Positions 1-11,677 of a DNA stretch of 64,000 nt are shown here, piece after piece. The notes below the pieces were generated by a model that made no database searches, was not told the DNA's origin, and saw nothing but the letters and a program-made list of their open reading frames with translations. Each line of letters opens with the position of its first letter. The first letter of the stretch is position 1. Both the position numbers and the translations under genes were made by a program. The stretch is from Adenanthera pavonina (Eukaryota; Streptophyta; Magnoliopsida; Fabales; Fabaceae), in the NCBI GenBank assembly GCA_026686845.1, contig JAIVEN010000006.1, forward strand, positions 33,154,501-33,218,500, written 5' to 3'.

Positions 1-8
1 TATAAATA
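1..8 (+). promoter_or_regulatory. LTR TATA box
   Basis: The window opens on TATAAATA. It occupies the same place in the LTR as the TATAAATA boxes at 25869-25876 and 36127-36134, where it is followed by the segment transcribed as R/U5. Promoter function is inferred from position only. Confidence 0.5.
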
Positions 9-533
9 TAATATCATTTGAAGTTATGGGTAACGAATCAAACTTGTATATACCGAATTTCTGTTGAATCTTCTTCTCAAAAGCTTTTACCCTCTCAATT
101 TCATTATCTATACTTTAACCTTCATATCTACTCTATTCAAGAGAGTTATATCTTTGTAAACAATCTACTCTTCATCTGGAAGATAGATTTACTTGTGAGG
201 GGAATTCACATAGAGAAAGTGCTTAGAGAGTTTGAGAGAGCTCAGAAACAGAGCATACTTGTGTACTGTGGCATTAGCAAGAAGCCCGTTGAAATTCTTG
301 ATGTATAGTGGATAAATCTCAAGAGTTGTCTTGGGGACTGGACGTAGGTCAAATGGATAGACCGAACCAGGATAAATCACTGAGTCTTCCTCTCCTTATC
401 CTTACTTATCAGCTTGCTCTGTTTTACTTGTTGTTTATATTACACTGTGATATCTTCACCCACTTTACTTTGTGCAGAAAAATTTCAATCTTCCCAATTC
501 ACCCCCCTTCTTGGGAAGTCAGCCTTGCTAACA
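1..533 (+). mobile_element. SIRE-type copia LTR, 3' part (cut by window edge)
   Basis: This is the downstream part of a long LTR. It aligns by eye with the end of the LTRs at 24748-26419 and 35017-36636: the same order of TATA box, GTGAGGGG motif, the GACGTAGGTCAA segment, CACCCCCCTT and the terminal TAACA. Its right end abuts minus-strand gag sequence (537 onward), not a primer-binding site. It is therefore an insertion inside the gag of the inverted element to its right. Bases 534-538 (AAAAC) would be one copy of the target duplication; the partner lies outside the window. It may be a solo LTR or the end of a full element. Confidence 0.85.
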
Positions 534-536
534 AAA

Positions 537-1650
537 ACCTCATCTTCATGATCACTGTTAGATGAGATTGGAGTTTCTTCATATGCAAGAGCCATTAAGC
601 AGATATTGGCAATTTCATCTTCACCATCATCTTCTTCATCTGAGATGTTGCCCCAAATTGATGAGATATATGCCCTCTTTTTCTTGCCATTGTCAGCAGC
701 TTTCTTTTCTTTCTCTTGCTTCTTTAGAAATTGTAGACTATCATATTTGATGTGCCATTACTTTTTGCATTCATAGTATGTGACATGCTATTTTCCTTCT
801 TTCTTATTGTCTTCAGCTGCTCCTTTCTTGAAGAATCTTTTATTTCTTTTCTTGTTGTAAAACCTTCCAAATTTTCTGACCATCATAGCCAGAGTCTTTT
901 CATCTAATTCATCGCCATCATTAAATTCTTCTTCTTTCTCTTCTGCAGCTTTTAAAGCAAGACCCTTCTTTTTTCTGTCTTGACCTACTTCCTTAAGAAC
1001 CTTTATCTTTCCGTCATATTCTTCAAGGCTACCGAAAAGTACTATGACAGAGGCCATTGACTCTCCTCTGGCTTCATCTATTGCTGTTACTTTTGGTTGT
1101 CAATCCAGAGGAAGAGCTTTAAGGATTTTTCTGACTTTCTCTGGCCAAGTGTACTCCTTGCCAAGACTCTTTAGTTGATTCACAATGAGGGTGAATCTCT
1201 TTTGTAGCTCTTTGATACTTTTACCTTCCACCATTCTGAAGCTTTCATACTCGCCAATGTAGGAGTTCAATTTATTCTCCCTTACTCTAGGGGTTCCTTC
1301 ATGAGCGATTTCTACAGTGTCCCACATACACTTGGTCGTGGAACTTTGTGATATTATGTAGAATTCATCTTAGTTTAATGCACAGACCAGGCAATGTTTT
1401 GCCTTAAAGTTTAGCAGGACTCTTCTCTTATGTTCCTCATTCCACTTATCTTCTGGCTTCTCCTTATTTTTTCCATCATCCTACAGCTTCATTGGGACAA
1501 AATCTCCCTTCTGGATAACAGAATAGATGTCCAGATCAATGGGCTGGAGATAGATTTGCATTCTTATCTTCCAGTATCCATAATGTTCTCCATTGAAGCT
1601 AGGTGGTCTATTTATGTTGTTTCCCTCAGGTAGAATGCTTTATCCAAAAT
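537..1650 (-). pseudogene. copia gag remnant (SIRE type)
   Basis: The minus strand reads as a gag protein parallel to the copy at 26487-27641. Shared motifs include WDT.QIAHEGT, IGEYESFRM, KELQKRFTLIVNQLKSLGKEY and TLAMMVRKFGRFY. The segments at 1100-1327 and 788-1057 are in one frame, separated by a TGA where the other copy has tryptophan (ALPLxWQPK). Further in-frame stops lie at 1481-1483 (TAG), 788-790 (TAG) and 758-760 (TAA). The last falls inside the zinc knuckle, whose first cysteine is also changed (YYEC for CYEC). Gag would form the particle of the retrotransposon. The frame is cut at its 3' end by the LTR at 1-533, so pol is not in the window. It cannot give a full product. Confidence 0.85.
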
Positions 1651-1698
1651 CAGCCATTGAATTTCTTGAATTGTTAGATCCTTTGTTTCGGGGTCCGG

Positions 1699-1710
1699 GC
1701 TCTAATACCA
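1699..1710 (-). other. Primer-binding site, initiator-Met tRNA type
   Basis: On the minus strand this reads TGGTATTAGAGC, one base off the usual TGGTATCAGAGC complementary to the 3' end of initiator methionine tRNA. It lies two bases inside the LTR end at 1713, which fixes the element as minus-strand with its 5' LTR on the right. Confidence 0.85.
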
Positions 1711-1712
1711 CT

Positions 1713-3894
1713 TGTTAGATATGCTGACTTCCCAAGAGGGGGGTGAATTGAGAATATTAAAATTTTCTGCAAAAGTCAAGAGAGTGGTGAAAGTAAGAGT
1801 GACAGTAAAAACAGAGTATAAAAGGATAACCAAGTGAAAACAAGATAAGGGAAGAGAAGACACAGATGTTTATCCTGGTTCGGTTTTTTTATCTTGACCT
1901 ACGTCCAGTCCTCAAGCTACCACTTGAGATTTTTCACTATCTTGCAAGAATTTGGTAGGCTTCTTGCAATGCCTTAGTACTAGGGGTGAACATGTTGGCC
2001 TGAGCCCGAATGGCCCGGTCCGGCCCGACCACTTTCGGGTCAATCGGGCCGGGCCAACTTTAGGGCCGGGCTGGGGTTAGGGTCAGACACCCTAACCCCG
2101 GCCCTGCCCGAACTATATATATATATATATATAATTTTTTTTAATTTCTTTCAATTATTTTATATATCTTAATTGATTTTGTAGGATTTTTATTCTTCAT
2201 ATATCTAATATAATATATTTACTATGTAAATATTATAAAAACATTTTAAGATTTTAATGTTTCAAATATTTTTTAAATTTTGAATTAGTTTTTTACCTTA
2301 ATATTTATGTAAAAATAACGTATAATGGTTAAATATTCATAAATTTTGAAAAAAATTATTTTTTGGCTAAGATTATGTTTTAATAAAATTTATTTTTAAG
2401 TATAAATAAGTATATTTTTTTATTATTAAATAATTTTTTTTATTTTTTAATTTTTTAAAAAATATATGTATAATATCGGGCCAGCCCGGTACTGGCCCGA
2501 AGAACATCGAGCCGGGCATCGAGTAGGGGTCAAACCCGGCCCGGCCCGGCCCATGTTCACCCCTACTTAGTACAATTTGATGCTCTGTTTTAAGAGCTTA
2601 CTATCTCACTCTTTACACTCTAATTTAGTGTTTCCCAAATCCCTTGTGAAATCTCCTCACAAGAAAATCTTTCTTCCAGATGAAGATAAGATTGATTACA
2701 GTGGTTGAACTCTCTAATTTAGATTGTATATGAAAGTTGAAGTACAGGATATGAAGTATATGAGAGTAGAAGACTTTGACTCAAGAATTTAGCAGAGTTT
2801 CTATATATACAATGTAAAATCGTTACCCACATCTTCAAATGAAGTTCTATTTATATATTTATGTCTTAACTATACGTTAGAGACAAGATCTAGCCATTAG
2901 AGACGTTACCCAATGGTTACTCTGAAAAACTATCCATTCACCAACCGCATTTAATGCATCTGACATTCAAAAGTTCGAATTTTGGTGTGTCAATAGACGA
3001 ATTTCACAGAGACAAAAAACTAAAGACTTTAACGTTGAACCTCGAAGTTCATCTGTTATAAAGTAAAGTTTGAATTTTCATCTTTGAAAAATGTTTCTAT
3101 GTTGGACATATGAATTTTCAAGTTTAATGTACTTCTGGTAAGTATGAACAGTTATTCCATATTGCTACAATGCCTTCGAAGTTCAAATTTTGGTGCCCAA
3201 AATTCGTCTGTCAGTGGGTAGCTCAATATGGTACAATAGTCTTCTTTTCGAAATTCGAATTTTCAAATGCCAAAGTTCATCTGTCAGAGAAATCTCTTAT
3301 TAGACTTAATTCAAAGTTCGAATTTTTGAATACTAAAATTCGTATATTAAAAGATTATCATAACAGACTTGCAGGTCGTCTTTCCAAAGTTCAAATTTTC
3401 AAAGTCAAAGTTCATCTGTCAGAGGACTAACTTAGAACTCTTTTTAAACTTTACTTTCAGATGAACTTTGACATATTTTCAGACAAATTTTTTATTTTTC
3501 ACAATTTATGCTTTATCTGAAATTCAAATTTTCAAGAATAAAATTCATCTGTCAGAAGGACCTCTTTTTTTACTAACATATTTTCACTCCGAAGTTCGAA
3601 TTTCAGATACCAAAGTCCGAATTTTCAAAGTAACAAATCAAGTTTAATACTTCAAAGTTTGTCTATTAGTGGGTATTTATCAAATACTTCATGAATGATC
3701 ATAGAACCACATTTTTAAAAATATTTTTTTACAAGATCAAAGTCTTTTACTCATTTTGAATACAATAAGAAATCTTATATCTAATCTTATATTTATTTTT
3801 CTTGGATTTCTTCTCTTGAGATCTTTTACATACCTTTGATATCTTCTTTCCAAGTTTCAGTTGGTTTGAAATCATCAAAACACTTGATTCAACA
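1713..3894 (-). mobile_element. 5' LTR of inverted SIRE-type copia element
   Basis: The reverse complement starts TGTTGAATCAAGTG at 3894 and ends CTAACA at 1713, the termini of the other copies in the window. Without the 585-bp MITE and one 8-bp target copy it is about 1.59 kb. Region 2940-3660 carries the repeated motifs of the family: GACGAA-type boxes and near-palindromes centred on TTCGAA. The matching 3' LTR is not in the window. Confidence 0.88.
1981..2565. mobile_element. hAT-type MITE, 585 bp
   Basis: The terminal inverted repeats read TAGGGGTGAACATG on the left and CATGTTCACCCCTA on the right, 14 bp perfectly matched, then GC-rich subterminal blocks of repeated CCCGGCC/GGCCGGG. The core is very AT rich and has no coding frame. 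An exact 8-bp duplication, CTTAGTAC, flanks it (1973-1980 and 2566-2573). Eight-base duplications and TAGGGGTG ends are typical of non-autonomous hAT elements. It inserted into an already present LTR. Confidence 0.9.
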
Positions 3895-5560
3895 GGTCTA
3901 TGAATCAAAGTTGGATTCGGGAATACGATTGTGAATGGGGAAAGTGTTAGCCACCCCCACAACACCCGTTTCTAACAATGGTTACCTTAAGTTGATTATG
4001 CAATTTTTATGACTTTTTTAAAATTATTTTGATTGCCCTTTAATCATTTACATGTACAAATAAATATAAAAATAAGTGAAAATATAAAAATAAAAATAAA
4101 GAATAAAATGAAAATATGAGAAGTTGGGAAAAATAAAATAAGAGAAAAATATTATTCATTTATAAGAGCGAACTTGACCCAAAATCAGAGTTTGGGGTCT
4201 ACATACCTTGCAATAGGGATTAAAATCGACGTAGTTTGGACTAAAAATATGTGTCACTGGGTTGATATTTTTTGTTATATATATATATATTTTAAAAGAG
4301 AAGTTCATAAAAATAATTTTATCTTTCCATAAATAAAACTGTTTTAAAAAATGGTTAGTGTGTTTTAATTTGCAAAAGATAAATTAATTTCCACTACTTA
4401 TTCTTATCGTTGGTTTTCATTTTTTGTTTTGTTTTGTATTTTTTTTTCAATTCCTAAAAAGAGAATATATGATTTTCCTCAATTTAGAAGATATGATTAA
4501 AATTATATGTGATTTTGGTTATTTTATTTTTAATTTGGAAAGAAAAAATTTGAAAACAACTTTATTTTTACAAAACAAAATCAATTAGCTTATGTGGTGA
4601 CTTTATCACTCATAATCCGCTCATTAATAGCTAAATGCCTACGGTAATGCCACTCGAGGTAAAATGTATAAAAAAAACTTAAGGAATAAATATTTTTTAT
4701 TTCTCACTCATCTTTTTTTTTTCTTAAAATCGAATAAAGAAAAGAGATAATATACATTTTTCTCTAATTTAGAATTGATGAAAGAAATAAATATTACCTT
4801 GGATATTTCACTTTCAACTTAAAAAAAGGAAAAAAAGGCTCAAGAACAATTTGATTTTTTTATTTTTATTTCTATATTTTCTCTTTTCTTGTTTTTTTTG
4901 TTTGAAGTCAATTTTTAAATAAAATCAACCATCTCTTGCGGTGATTTTATCACTCACAGTTCACTAATTGGTATCTAAATGCTCACGGTGATACCACTCG
5001 AGGTAAAAGGCATAAAAAATGCTTAAGATATAAAATTGGGAAGATAAATAGTTTTTATTTCTCACTCTGAATAAAGAAAAGAGATAATATACATTTTTCT
5101 AAATTTTGAATTGATGAAAGAAGTAAATATTACATTGGATCTTTTACTTTCAACTTAAAAAAAGGAAAAAAAAAAGGCTCAAGAACAATTTAATCTTTTT
5201 CTTTTTATTTCTATATTTTCTCTTTTTTTTGTTTGAAGTCAATTTTTAAATAAAATCAACCATCTCTTGTGGTGACTTTATTACTCACAGTTTACTGGTT
5301 GGTACCTAAATGCTCACAGTTTACTACTCAGAGCACAAAGGCAAAGAGAAAAATTGAGGGCTCTTACCTATATTTTCATCATTTATTTTACTTTAAATAA
5401 AAAGGAAATTAATATTTATATTTACTTTTAATAAGGAAGAAAATTAATATCATTTTACTTTTAATAAAAAAAGTTTACATAACCCTTGGAATCCACAAAT
5501 ATTTGAAAATTAAGACATGCTCAATATAAGTATCATGGTAATTCCTCACTCATGGCACAA
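3895..5560 (+). repeat. AT-rich repeat tract, possible Tat/Ogre-type gypsy remnant
   Basis: No coding frame is visible. The segment 3905-3975 (GATTCGGGAATACGAT, then GGGGAAAGTGTTAGCC) recalls a phrase I associate with LTRs of Tat/Ogre gypsy elements; that is memory only. Most of the rest is AT rich and contains the tandem array annotated separately. No LTR termini or target duplication could be found. Confidence 0.3.
4560..5335. repeat. Imperfect tandem repeat, about 345-bp unit, 2-2.5 copies
   Basis: The same order of landmarks recurs three times: AAAATCAA, a GGTGAYTTTATYACTCA phrase, CTAAATGC, CACTCGAGGTAAAA, then TTTTTATTTCTCACTC and a GAAAAAAGG..CTCAAGAACAATTT stretch. The first landmark occurs near 4577, 4921 and 5262, giving a unit of about 345 bp. 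The third copy is broken off after about 75 bp. No coding content is seen. Confidence 0.75.
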
Positions 5561-7540
5561 TTGAGTAAAACCCTATGTGTACACGGAAACTTAGTCACTC
5601 GCATCAAGCTCTAAAGGTGAAAATAAAATATATATATATATATATAAATGGCCAAAAAAGTATAAAAATACATGCTATTGTTATTTATGATCGTGCATTT
5701 GGTGTGTGCACAAGTGTATCAAATATCATTTTAAACTTATCACATAGGAATCACAAATGAATTGAGCAAAATGAATGATCACTCCTCCTCTTGTCTTTTG
5801 CTTTCTTTCCATCTCTTGCTTTGAAGTTTTTGCCTTGACAAAAATGATTCACTCTTTCCAAGCTTGACCTCATACCCCCATGGTGCTCAAAAGAAAATAC
5901 AAAGGCATTAGCACCTGTCTTAAAAATAATTTTCATAGCCAAGAACAGTAACAAATTTCTCAAGCACATGAAGGATCAAATGGACATATCTTTGACTTTA
6001 AATTAGTACCCATGCACTTGCCATAGAAGCAACAAATTTCCCATCGATATTCATGGATTATGTCAAAGAACAACCCTTTGAATATATGTAATTCACACCA
6101 ACAAAGCCAACCACAACCATCATCCAAGATTATGAAATTTCATGTCAATAGCAAGGTGTATAGAGAATCAAATGGACCTAAAATAATTACTTAATATTTT
6201 AGTTGATGTGTCACTGAAATCCAAAATAATTAGGTACTTAATTAATGCAAAAGCTAAGTGCATAGTAATTCCTTGCAACCAAAGCATGACCATATGCAAT
6301 TAATCCTTTCAACCAAAACAAACAATCATTATAAGGGTAGAAGTCTACACACTAACCTCGCACATAGATGTGATTGTGATTTAATCTAACTTTAGAATAG
6401 ATTATATAACTTAGGGAATTTTAATGCACAACCAGCACATAAACACGATCACTTGGACATCTCCCAATGCAAAAGACAACAACCAAAACCAAATGCATAC
6501 AACACTCAAAGATAATTTTCATCCAAAATAGGTCACAAGGAACGGTCAAGTTTAAACCATAACATATGCATGAAGCAAGCCAGATCAAGATTTGTTCATG
6601 AAACACAATTTATATGATCACTTTCCGTACATAAATTGAGATATGAGGAGGAACTCACTAAGGTCATCTTCCATTTAAAGAAAATTTCTTAGTCACTTTT
6701 AAAACTCAAGCTAAACCATACATATGCAACAACCAACCAAACTAAGACATTTCCATGGGTCAATGTCTAATTTTAGCAACTTTTTAAGCTCAAAACGTCA
6801 TACACACATACAAAAATCAAGCCACAGTTTTTATCATGAAAAACATAAGCATTTTAGATGATTAAAACTAAATAGTTATGTGTAGCAACGAAATCCAGCC
6901 TTTAAATAGAACAAAGAATGTAGATATCATAGCAAATAGTGCTTAACATCATTAAGTAAACCTTGCTTTTCATGGATCAAACCATAATCCATTGGCAATA
7001 ATATTCAATGCAGAGTAAGATTAATGTCTACAGGCATGTGAGTGTTTTCCCTCGTATTTATGAGATAAAACTAAATCCAAATGGCTTCAAAATGCAAATT
7101 ACCCATGTTAGGGAAAGGTCTCACTAGCCTCTAAAATTAAATGAGCTTCAGTAAATGGAAAATGGCAAGTTAACCACCATGCTCTCTAACTCTCAAATCC
7201 CAGCAGCATGACCATACTTTAAAGAATGTGGGAAAAGCTAAGAAAAAACAAGAGTCATGACCAATAAAGGAGTAAACCATAAAAATTTAAGATCCCACAA
7301 AGCAATTATATTTAGAAAATACCATACATCAAACAAATGAACTCCTCATGTAGGCATTTTAACAAACATCTGTTAGGCACATATTAAAGAACATGCTATT
7401 TTCCATTCTGTTCTAGATTTCAAAAAGAAAGTTAGACGCTTAAGACCTTAAACAAAGAATGAGAAGTCAGAATCAATGAGATTACCTTCTTGTTCTCTAT
7501 TCACCTGCTCGTACTCATTCTTCTTTGTCTCTCGCCCCCT
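5561..7540. other. Non-coding stretch, nothing recognised
   Basis: Only short unrelated frames occur here, with no conserved motif on either strand. There is a TA run at 5630-5646. The last part (about 7380-7540) lies just downstream of the DUF716-like gene and probably holds its 3' UTR and terminator. Confidence 0.4.
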
Positions 7541-8201
7541 TCATCTCAAGTTTCGGTTGCTTACTAATAACCCAAATAGTCCAATACTCAGAACCAGCAC
7601 CACAATCGCATGCACAGTGAAGATGAAATGCATCAAGGTAATACCCCTCAAACTATCCTCATTAAGATCATAATGTACATCGACATTCTCAAGAGATGAC
7701 GAAGAAATTGAAATCTTTTTACACCCTTTCAACATAAAAACATCAGTATACAAGGAGAATCCAGCTTGCAGCAGCCATGTGCCCTTAAAAATCAAGCCTT
7801 TACCGATCACCGAATACTCCACAAAGAAGGAAATGGATCCAAGAATGTATACAAGACTTTCATTAACTAGAGATGCACTCAAATACTGCTGAGCTACAAT
7901 GAAATGGATCAGGACCCAGAAGATCGAAAGTACAAATGATTGGAGGAAAAATGCAAATCGGTATGTGGGGTGGCCGGAAAAAGATAAGAAGAGGATAAAC
8001 TCAAAGATGGAAGCGATATGGAGGGCAACGAGAAGATAATGCAGATCAAGGTTTTTCAAATCAGGGTCAGAGAAATACCACAGTTTGGATCGAAAATTAG
8101 TAGGGTTTTTTCAGGTAAAGGGAGGAGGAGAAGAGTAAGTTGCGTAGGCCAACAGGAAATAAGAAGAGGAAACCTGAGAAACGGGTGGCCATCGATGCCA
8201 T
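7541..8201 (-). pseudogene. DUF716/TMEM45-like membrane protein gene, frameshifted
   Basis: The minus strand starts at ATG 8201 and reads MASMATRFSGFLFLFPVG for 34 codons, then hits TAA at 8097-8099. Shifting one base in the run of six A (8106-8111) opens a frame that continues to TGA at 7541. It carries hydrophobic segments and the motifs SGHPTYRFAFF, FKGTWLLQAGFSLYTD and DLNEDSLRG. These are what I remember of plant DUF716 (TMEM45-like) multi-pass membrane proteins, whose biochemical role is unclear. The locus spans about 220 codons without an intron. Homologues are near 270, and a block of 45-50 residues between VIGKG and LIFKGTW seems absent. The frameshift could be an assembly error, but the shortened core and the LTR inserted at 8281 favour a dead or dying gene. 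Confidence 0.75.
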
Positions 8202-8280
8202 CAATTCAACACACCCGCCTTCGTCTCCCGTGTTCTTGCTGGTGCTTCACTTTCGGATCCTCAGCATCCTTCATACATCC

Positions 8281-9867
8281 TGTTAGTTCTGATGGCTTAC
8301 CAAGAGCAGGTAAATTGAGAAGTTTGAAATTTATCTTTAAAATTATAAAAGAGCAGTGAAAGCAAAAGTTGCAGAAAAATGGCGTGCAAAATGTAATAAG
8401 GCAATAAGCAAGGTATAAGAAGAAGGATACAAAGATTTATCCTGGTTTGGTCTCTTCCTCTTGACTTACGTCTAGTCCTCAAGCTATCACATAAGATTTT
8501 TCACTATCTTGAAAGAATTCGGTGGGCTCCTTGTAATGTCACAGTACAACTTTTATGCTTTGTTCCAAGAGCTTACAAATTCACTCTCTACACTCTAGTT
8601 AAGTGCTTCCCAAATCTCTTGTGAAGTCCCCTCACAAGAAAATCTTTCTTCCAGATGAAGATAAGATTGATTACGACAAGAGAAATTCTCTAATATAGTA
8701 TGTTTGACAGTTGAAGAGCAATAAATGAGGTGTGTGAGAGTATAAGGATTTGTTTGAAGATTTTGACAGAGTTTCAGTATATACAATATAATTTGTTGCC
8801 CACACCTTCAAATGAAGTTCTATTTATAGATTTATGTCTTAATTATACGTTAGAGATAAGATTTAACCGTTAGAGACGTTACCCAATGGTTACTCTACAA
8901 AACTAGCCATTCACCAACCGCATTTAATGCGTCTGACATACAATGTTCAAATTTTGGGGTGTCAATAGTCGAATTTCACAGAGACCATAAGTTAAAGACT
9001 TTAACGTTGAACTTCGAAGTTCGTCTATTCAAAAGTGAAATGCGAATTTTCATCTTGACAAATATTTCCCATATTAGAACATATGAATTTTCAAGTTTAA
9101 AGTGCTTCTAATAAGTGTGAATAGTTATTTCATATTGCTACAGTGCACTTAAAGTTTGAATTTTGGGGTCCAAAATTCGTCTGTCAATGAGCAACTTAAT
9201 ATAGCACAAAAGTTCTTTTTTTCAAAATTTGAATTTTGAGCCTTCAAATTTCTTCTGTCAGAGAAACCTCTTATCAGACTTATACGCTTTCATTCCAAAG
9301 TTCAAATTTTTAAAAAACCAAAGTTTGTCTGTCAGAGGGACATCTGATCAGACTTACACATTTTCATTCTAAAGTTTGAACTTTCAAAACTAAAGTTTGT
9401 CTATCAGAGGGACTGACTTAGAACTCTTTTTGCATTCTAATTTCAGATGAATTTTGACATAGTTTCAGACGAATTTTTCATTTTGCACAAATTATGCTTG
9501 ACTCGAAATTTGAATTTTAATAGGCTGAAATTCATTTGTCAGAGGCAACATCTTTGTAAGTTCGAATTTCAGCTATCAAAGTTCAAATTTTCAAGGTAAC
9601 ATATGAAGTTTAACAGTCCAAAGTGCATCTGTTAGTGAGTGTGTTTTAAATATATCGTAAGTTAACATATGATTGTTGAAAAACACATTTAAAAATATTG
9701 GGTGAAAGATCAAAGTCTTTTACTTCTGTAAATACTGTGAGAAATCCTACAAACTAATATTGTATTCATTTCTTCCCGGATTTCTTTACTTGAAATCTTT
9801 TGTACTCCTTTGATATCTTTCTTCCAAGCTCCAATTGTTTAGAATGATCAAAACACTTAATTCAACA
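8281..9867 (-). mobile_element. Solo SIRE-type copia LTR
   Basis: It is the reverse complement of the family LTR. The left end is TGTTAG (LTR 3' end) and the right end ATTCAACA (LTR 5' end), 1587 bp. The exact 5-bp duplication CATCC flanks it (8276-8280 and 9868-9872). No internal retrotransposon sequence is attached, so it is a solo LTR left by LTR-LTR recombination. Its 3' end lies 79 bp upstream of the ATG of the DUF716-like gene, so it separates that gene from its old promoter. The LTR and the gene have the same strand, so any LTR promoter would point into the gene. Confidence 0.92.
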
Positions 9868-9872
9868 CATCC

Positions 9873-10440
9873 TTTTCTTCTCTATAATTAGTCACACTCC
9901 TTCTCTCAATCTCGCTCTCTCCTTCTCTATAATTAGTCGCACTCCTTCTCTCAATCTCGGTCTCTCTTTTCTAGGTCTCACTCAATCACAACATTGTTCC
10001 CCTTCATCATCGTGCTCTCCTTTTCTTTGTTTGGCTTCGCCCTAATCTGCCTTCTTTCCTCTGCCTCACACCCTAACTCGCTCTTCCTTTTTCGTGCTCG
10101 AGCCTAGCTCCCTCTTCTGTTTCCAAACGCCCTCTGCCTTTTTCCTCCGAGCTCTTACTCACTCTCACTCCTACTTGCTCTCACTGCTCCTTCTGGTTTT
10201 TGCCTCTAAGTCTCATCCAGTCTCCCCTTGCCTCATGGACAGAACCCTAGCTCCCTTAGTCTCTCACTCGCACGACAACCTTCGTCTCGTGTTTCCCTCT
10301 CACTCGCGGCTCTCCCTGTGGTTTTTTTAGCCCTAAGGGCTCTCCCTCTTTATTTCTATCCGAGCCTCTGCTGAGGCTCGGTCAGCCTTGTTCATGAGTC
10401 CTTCTCAATTGGGCTCATTAGCATTTGGACTGAAATGCTG
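9873..10440. repeat. CT-rich stretch with a short tandem duplication
   Basis: The stretch is pyrimidine rich on the plus strand. A segment of about 45 bp is repeated (CTCTATAATTAGTC then CACTCCTTCTCTCAATCTCG) at about 9885-9930 and 9930-9970. On the minus strand there is GATAGAAATAAAGAGGGAGAG and GAGCCTCAGCAGAGGCTC, which could be promoter and leader of an old LTR, or the former 5' region of the DUF716-like gene. I cannot decide between these. Confidence 0.3.
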
Positions 10441-10449
10441 ATCCAGTAT

Positions 10450-10850
10450 TTCAACCCCAATATTTATTATTTTTTTTATTTTTATTTATTTTTTATTTTA
10501 TTTTATTACTTTTTTATTATATTTTTTTATTTTTATATTTATTATTATTATTATTATCATTTATTTTATTATTATTATTTTATTTTATTTGTTATATTTC
10601 ATTATTATTATTATTATTTATTTTTTTATTTTATATTTATTTTATTTTTTTATTTTGTTGTTTTATTTTATTATTTTTTAGTGTTTGAGTTTTGGGGTTA
10701 GAAGATTGGGCCACCTACATTTTTTTTTCTTTGTCTTTTCTTATTTATTTATTTATTTATTATTTATTTATTTTTATCCCTTATTTTATTTTATTTCCAT
10801 TATTATTATTTTTATTTTTATTTTATCCATTTTTAGTTTTTATGTATGAA
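10450..10850. repeat. Low-complexity T/TA-rich tract
   Basis: Runs of TTTTA, TTATTA and TTTAT make up almost the whole tract, apart from a short unique piece near 10680-10715. Apparent open frames here are only Phe/Tyr/Leu strings produced by the composition. Confidence 0.9.
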
Positions 10851-11677
10851 ACCTGGACAAAATACGATGTTCACATTGCAAATATATAAGAATCAATTGA
10901 AATATTCGAGGATCAGTTACAAATATATGAAAATTGTTTGAAAATGGGTTATCTGACCATTCTTCATCTAGTCCACACTGATTTGCAACTACTTTTTGTG
11001 GAATCACAAGTGATCCTTATATATTTCAAAACACACTCATATATCCTTATCCCAAAATAAGGGGCAAAAAAGGAAATCTCACTCTAAAAAATATTTCCAA
11101 TTAGATACCTATGTATTTTATAGCAATTAGGCAAATTCAGGGTGTGTTTTTGGAAATAATTTGCTCCTAGGGTATTTATTTGTCATTTTTTCTTTTTATA
11201 TATTTTCCATAATTTTTTCATTTGAGTAGATAATTCTTTTAAGAAAATTAAAAGATTAGGAATCTAATATAAAATCTTAACTATACTGCCTCTTTCCTTT
11301 TGTTTTTTCCCACTCAGAACTCTGCCACATTTCTTTCTCACCTCTAATCCACATTAAGGTTGCAATGGCGAAGAAGGACAATGGACCACCAAATTTGAAC
11401 CATGTGGATTTTGTTTGTCGCTAGCGATGGTGGAGGAGACCTCTGTTCCCTCACTATTAGATATGCTCAGGAGTCAAGATAGAGCATATCGTAGAATGAG
11501 GATGGTGCTGCTGCTCGCTAGGATGGTGAAGACAATAGCACCATCAAACCTCTTTATTCCTTATCTATTTCTATTCTCTCTTTGTGTTTTTTTCCCCACA
11601 GTCGAAGCCAAATATTGTAGAATCTGTGTTATGTTATGCAGCATTGAGCAAAAAAGATGGTATTTCCAGTGAATATG
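10851..11677 (+). other. Mostly non-coding, with a possible gene fragment
   Basis: Nothing is recognised up to about 11280. From 11365 to 11677 there are gene-like features: an ATG, a TTTTTTTCCCCACAG acceptor-like site, then a frame reading VESVLCYAALSKKDGISSEY that runs up to the target site of the solo LTR at 11678. The same frame stops just after the LTR. I do not recognise the protein. It may be a broken gene fragment or chance. Confidence 0.25.

Noticed and set aside
3170..3430. Open frames within LTR module regions, also 30486-30915 and 35211-35462
   Set aside because: The same peptide patterns (FEFSNAKV, SKFEF) recur wherever the TTCGAA modules occur, on both strands; they are LTR sequence.
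8018..8359. A 113-codon plus-strand frame at the DUF716-like locus
   Set aside because: It is antisense to the pseudogene, crosses into the solo LTR and has no recognisable motif.
10435..10889. Two hydrophobic open frames in the TTTTA tract
   Set aside because: They are Phe/Tyr/Leu runs caused by low-complexity DNA, not membrane proteins.
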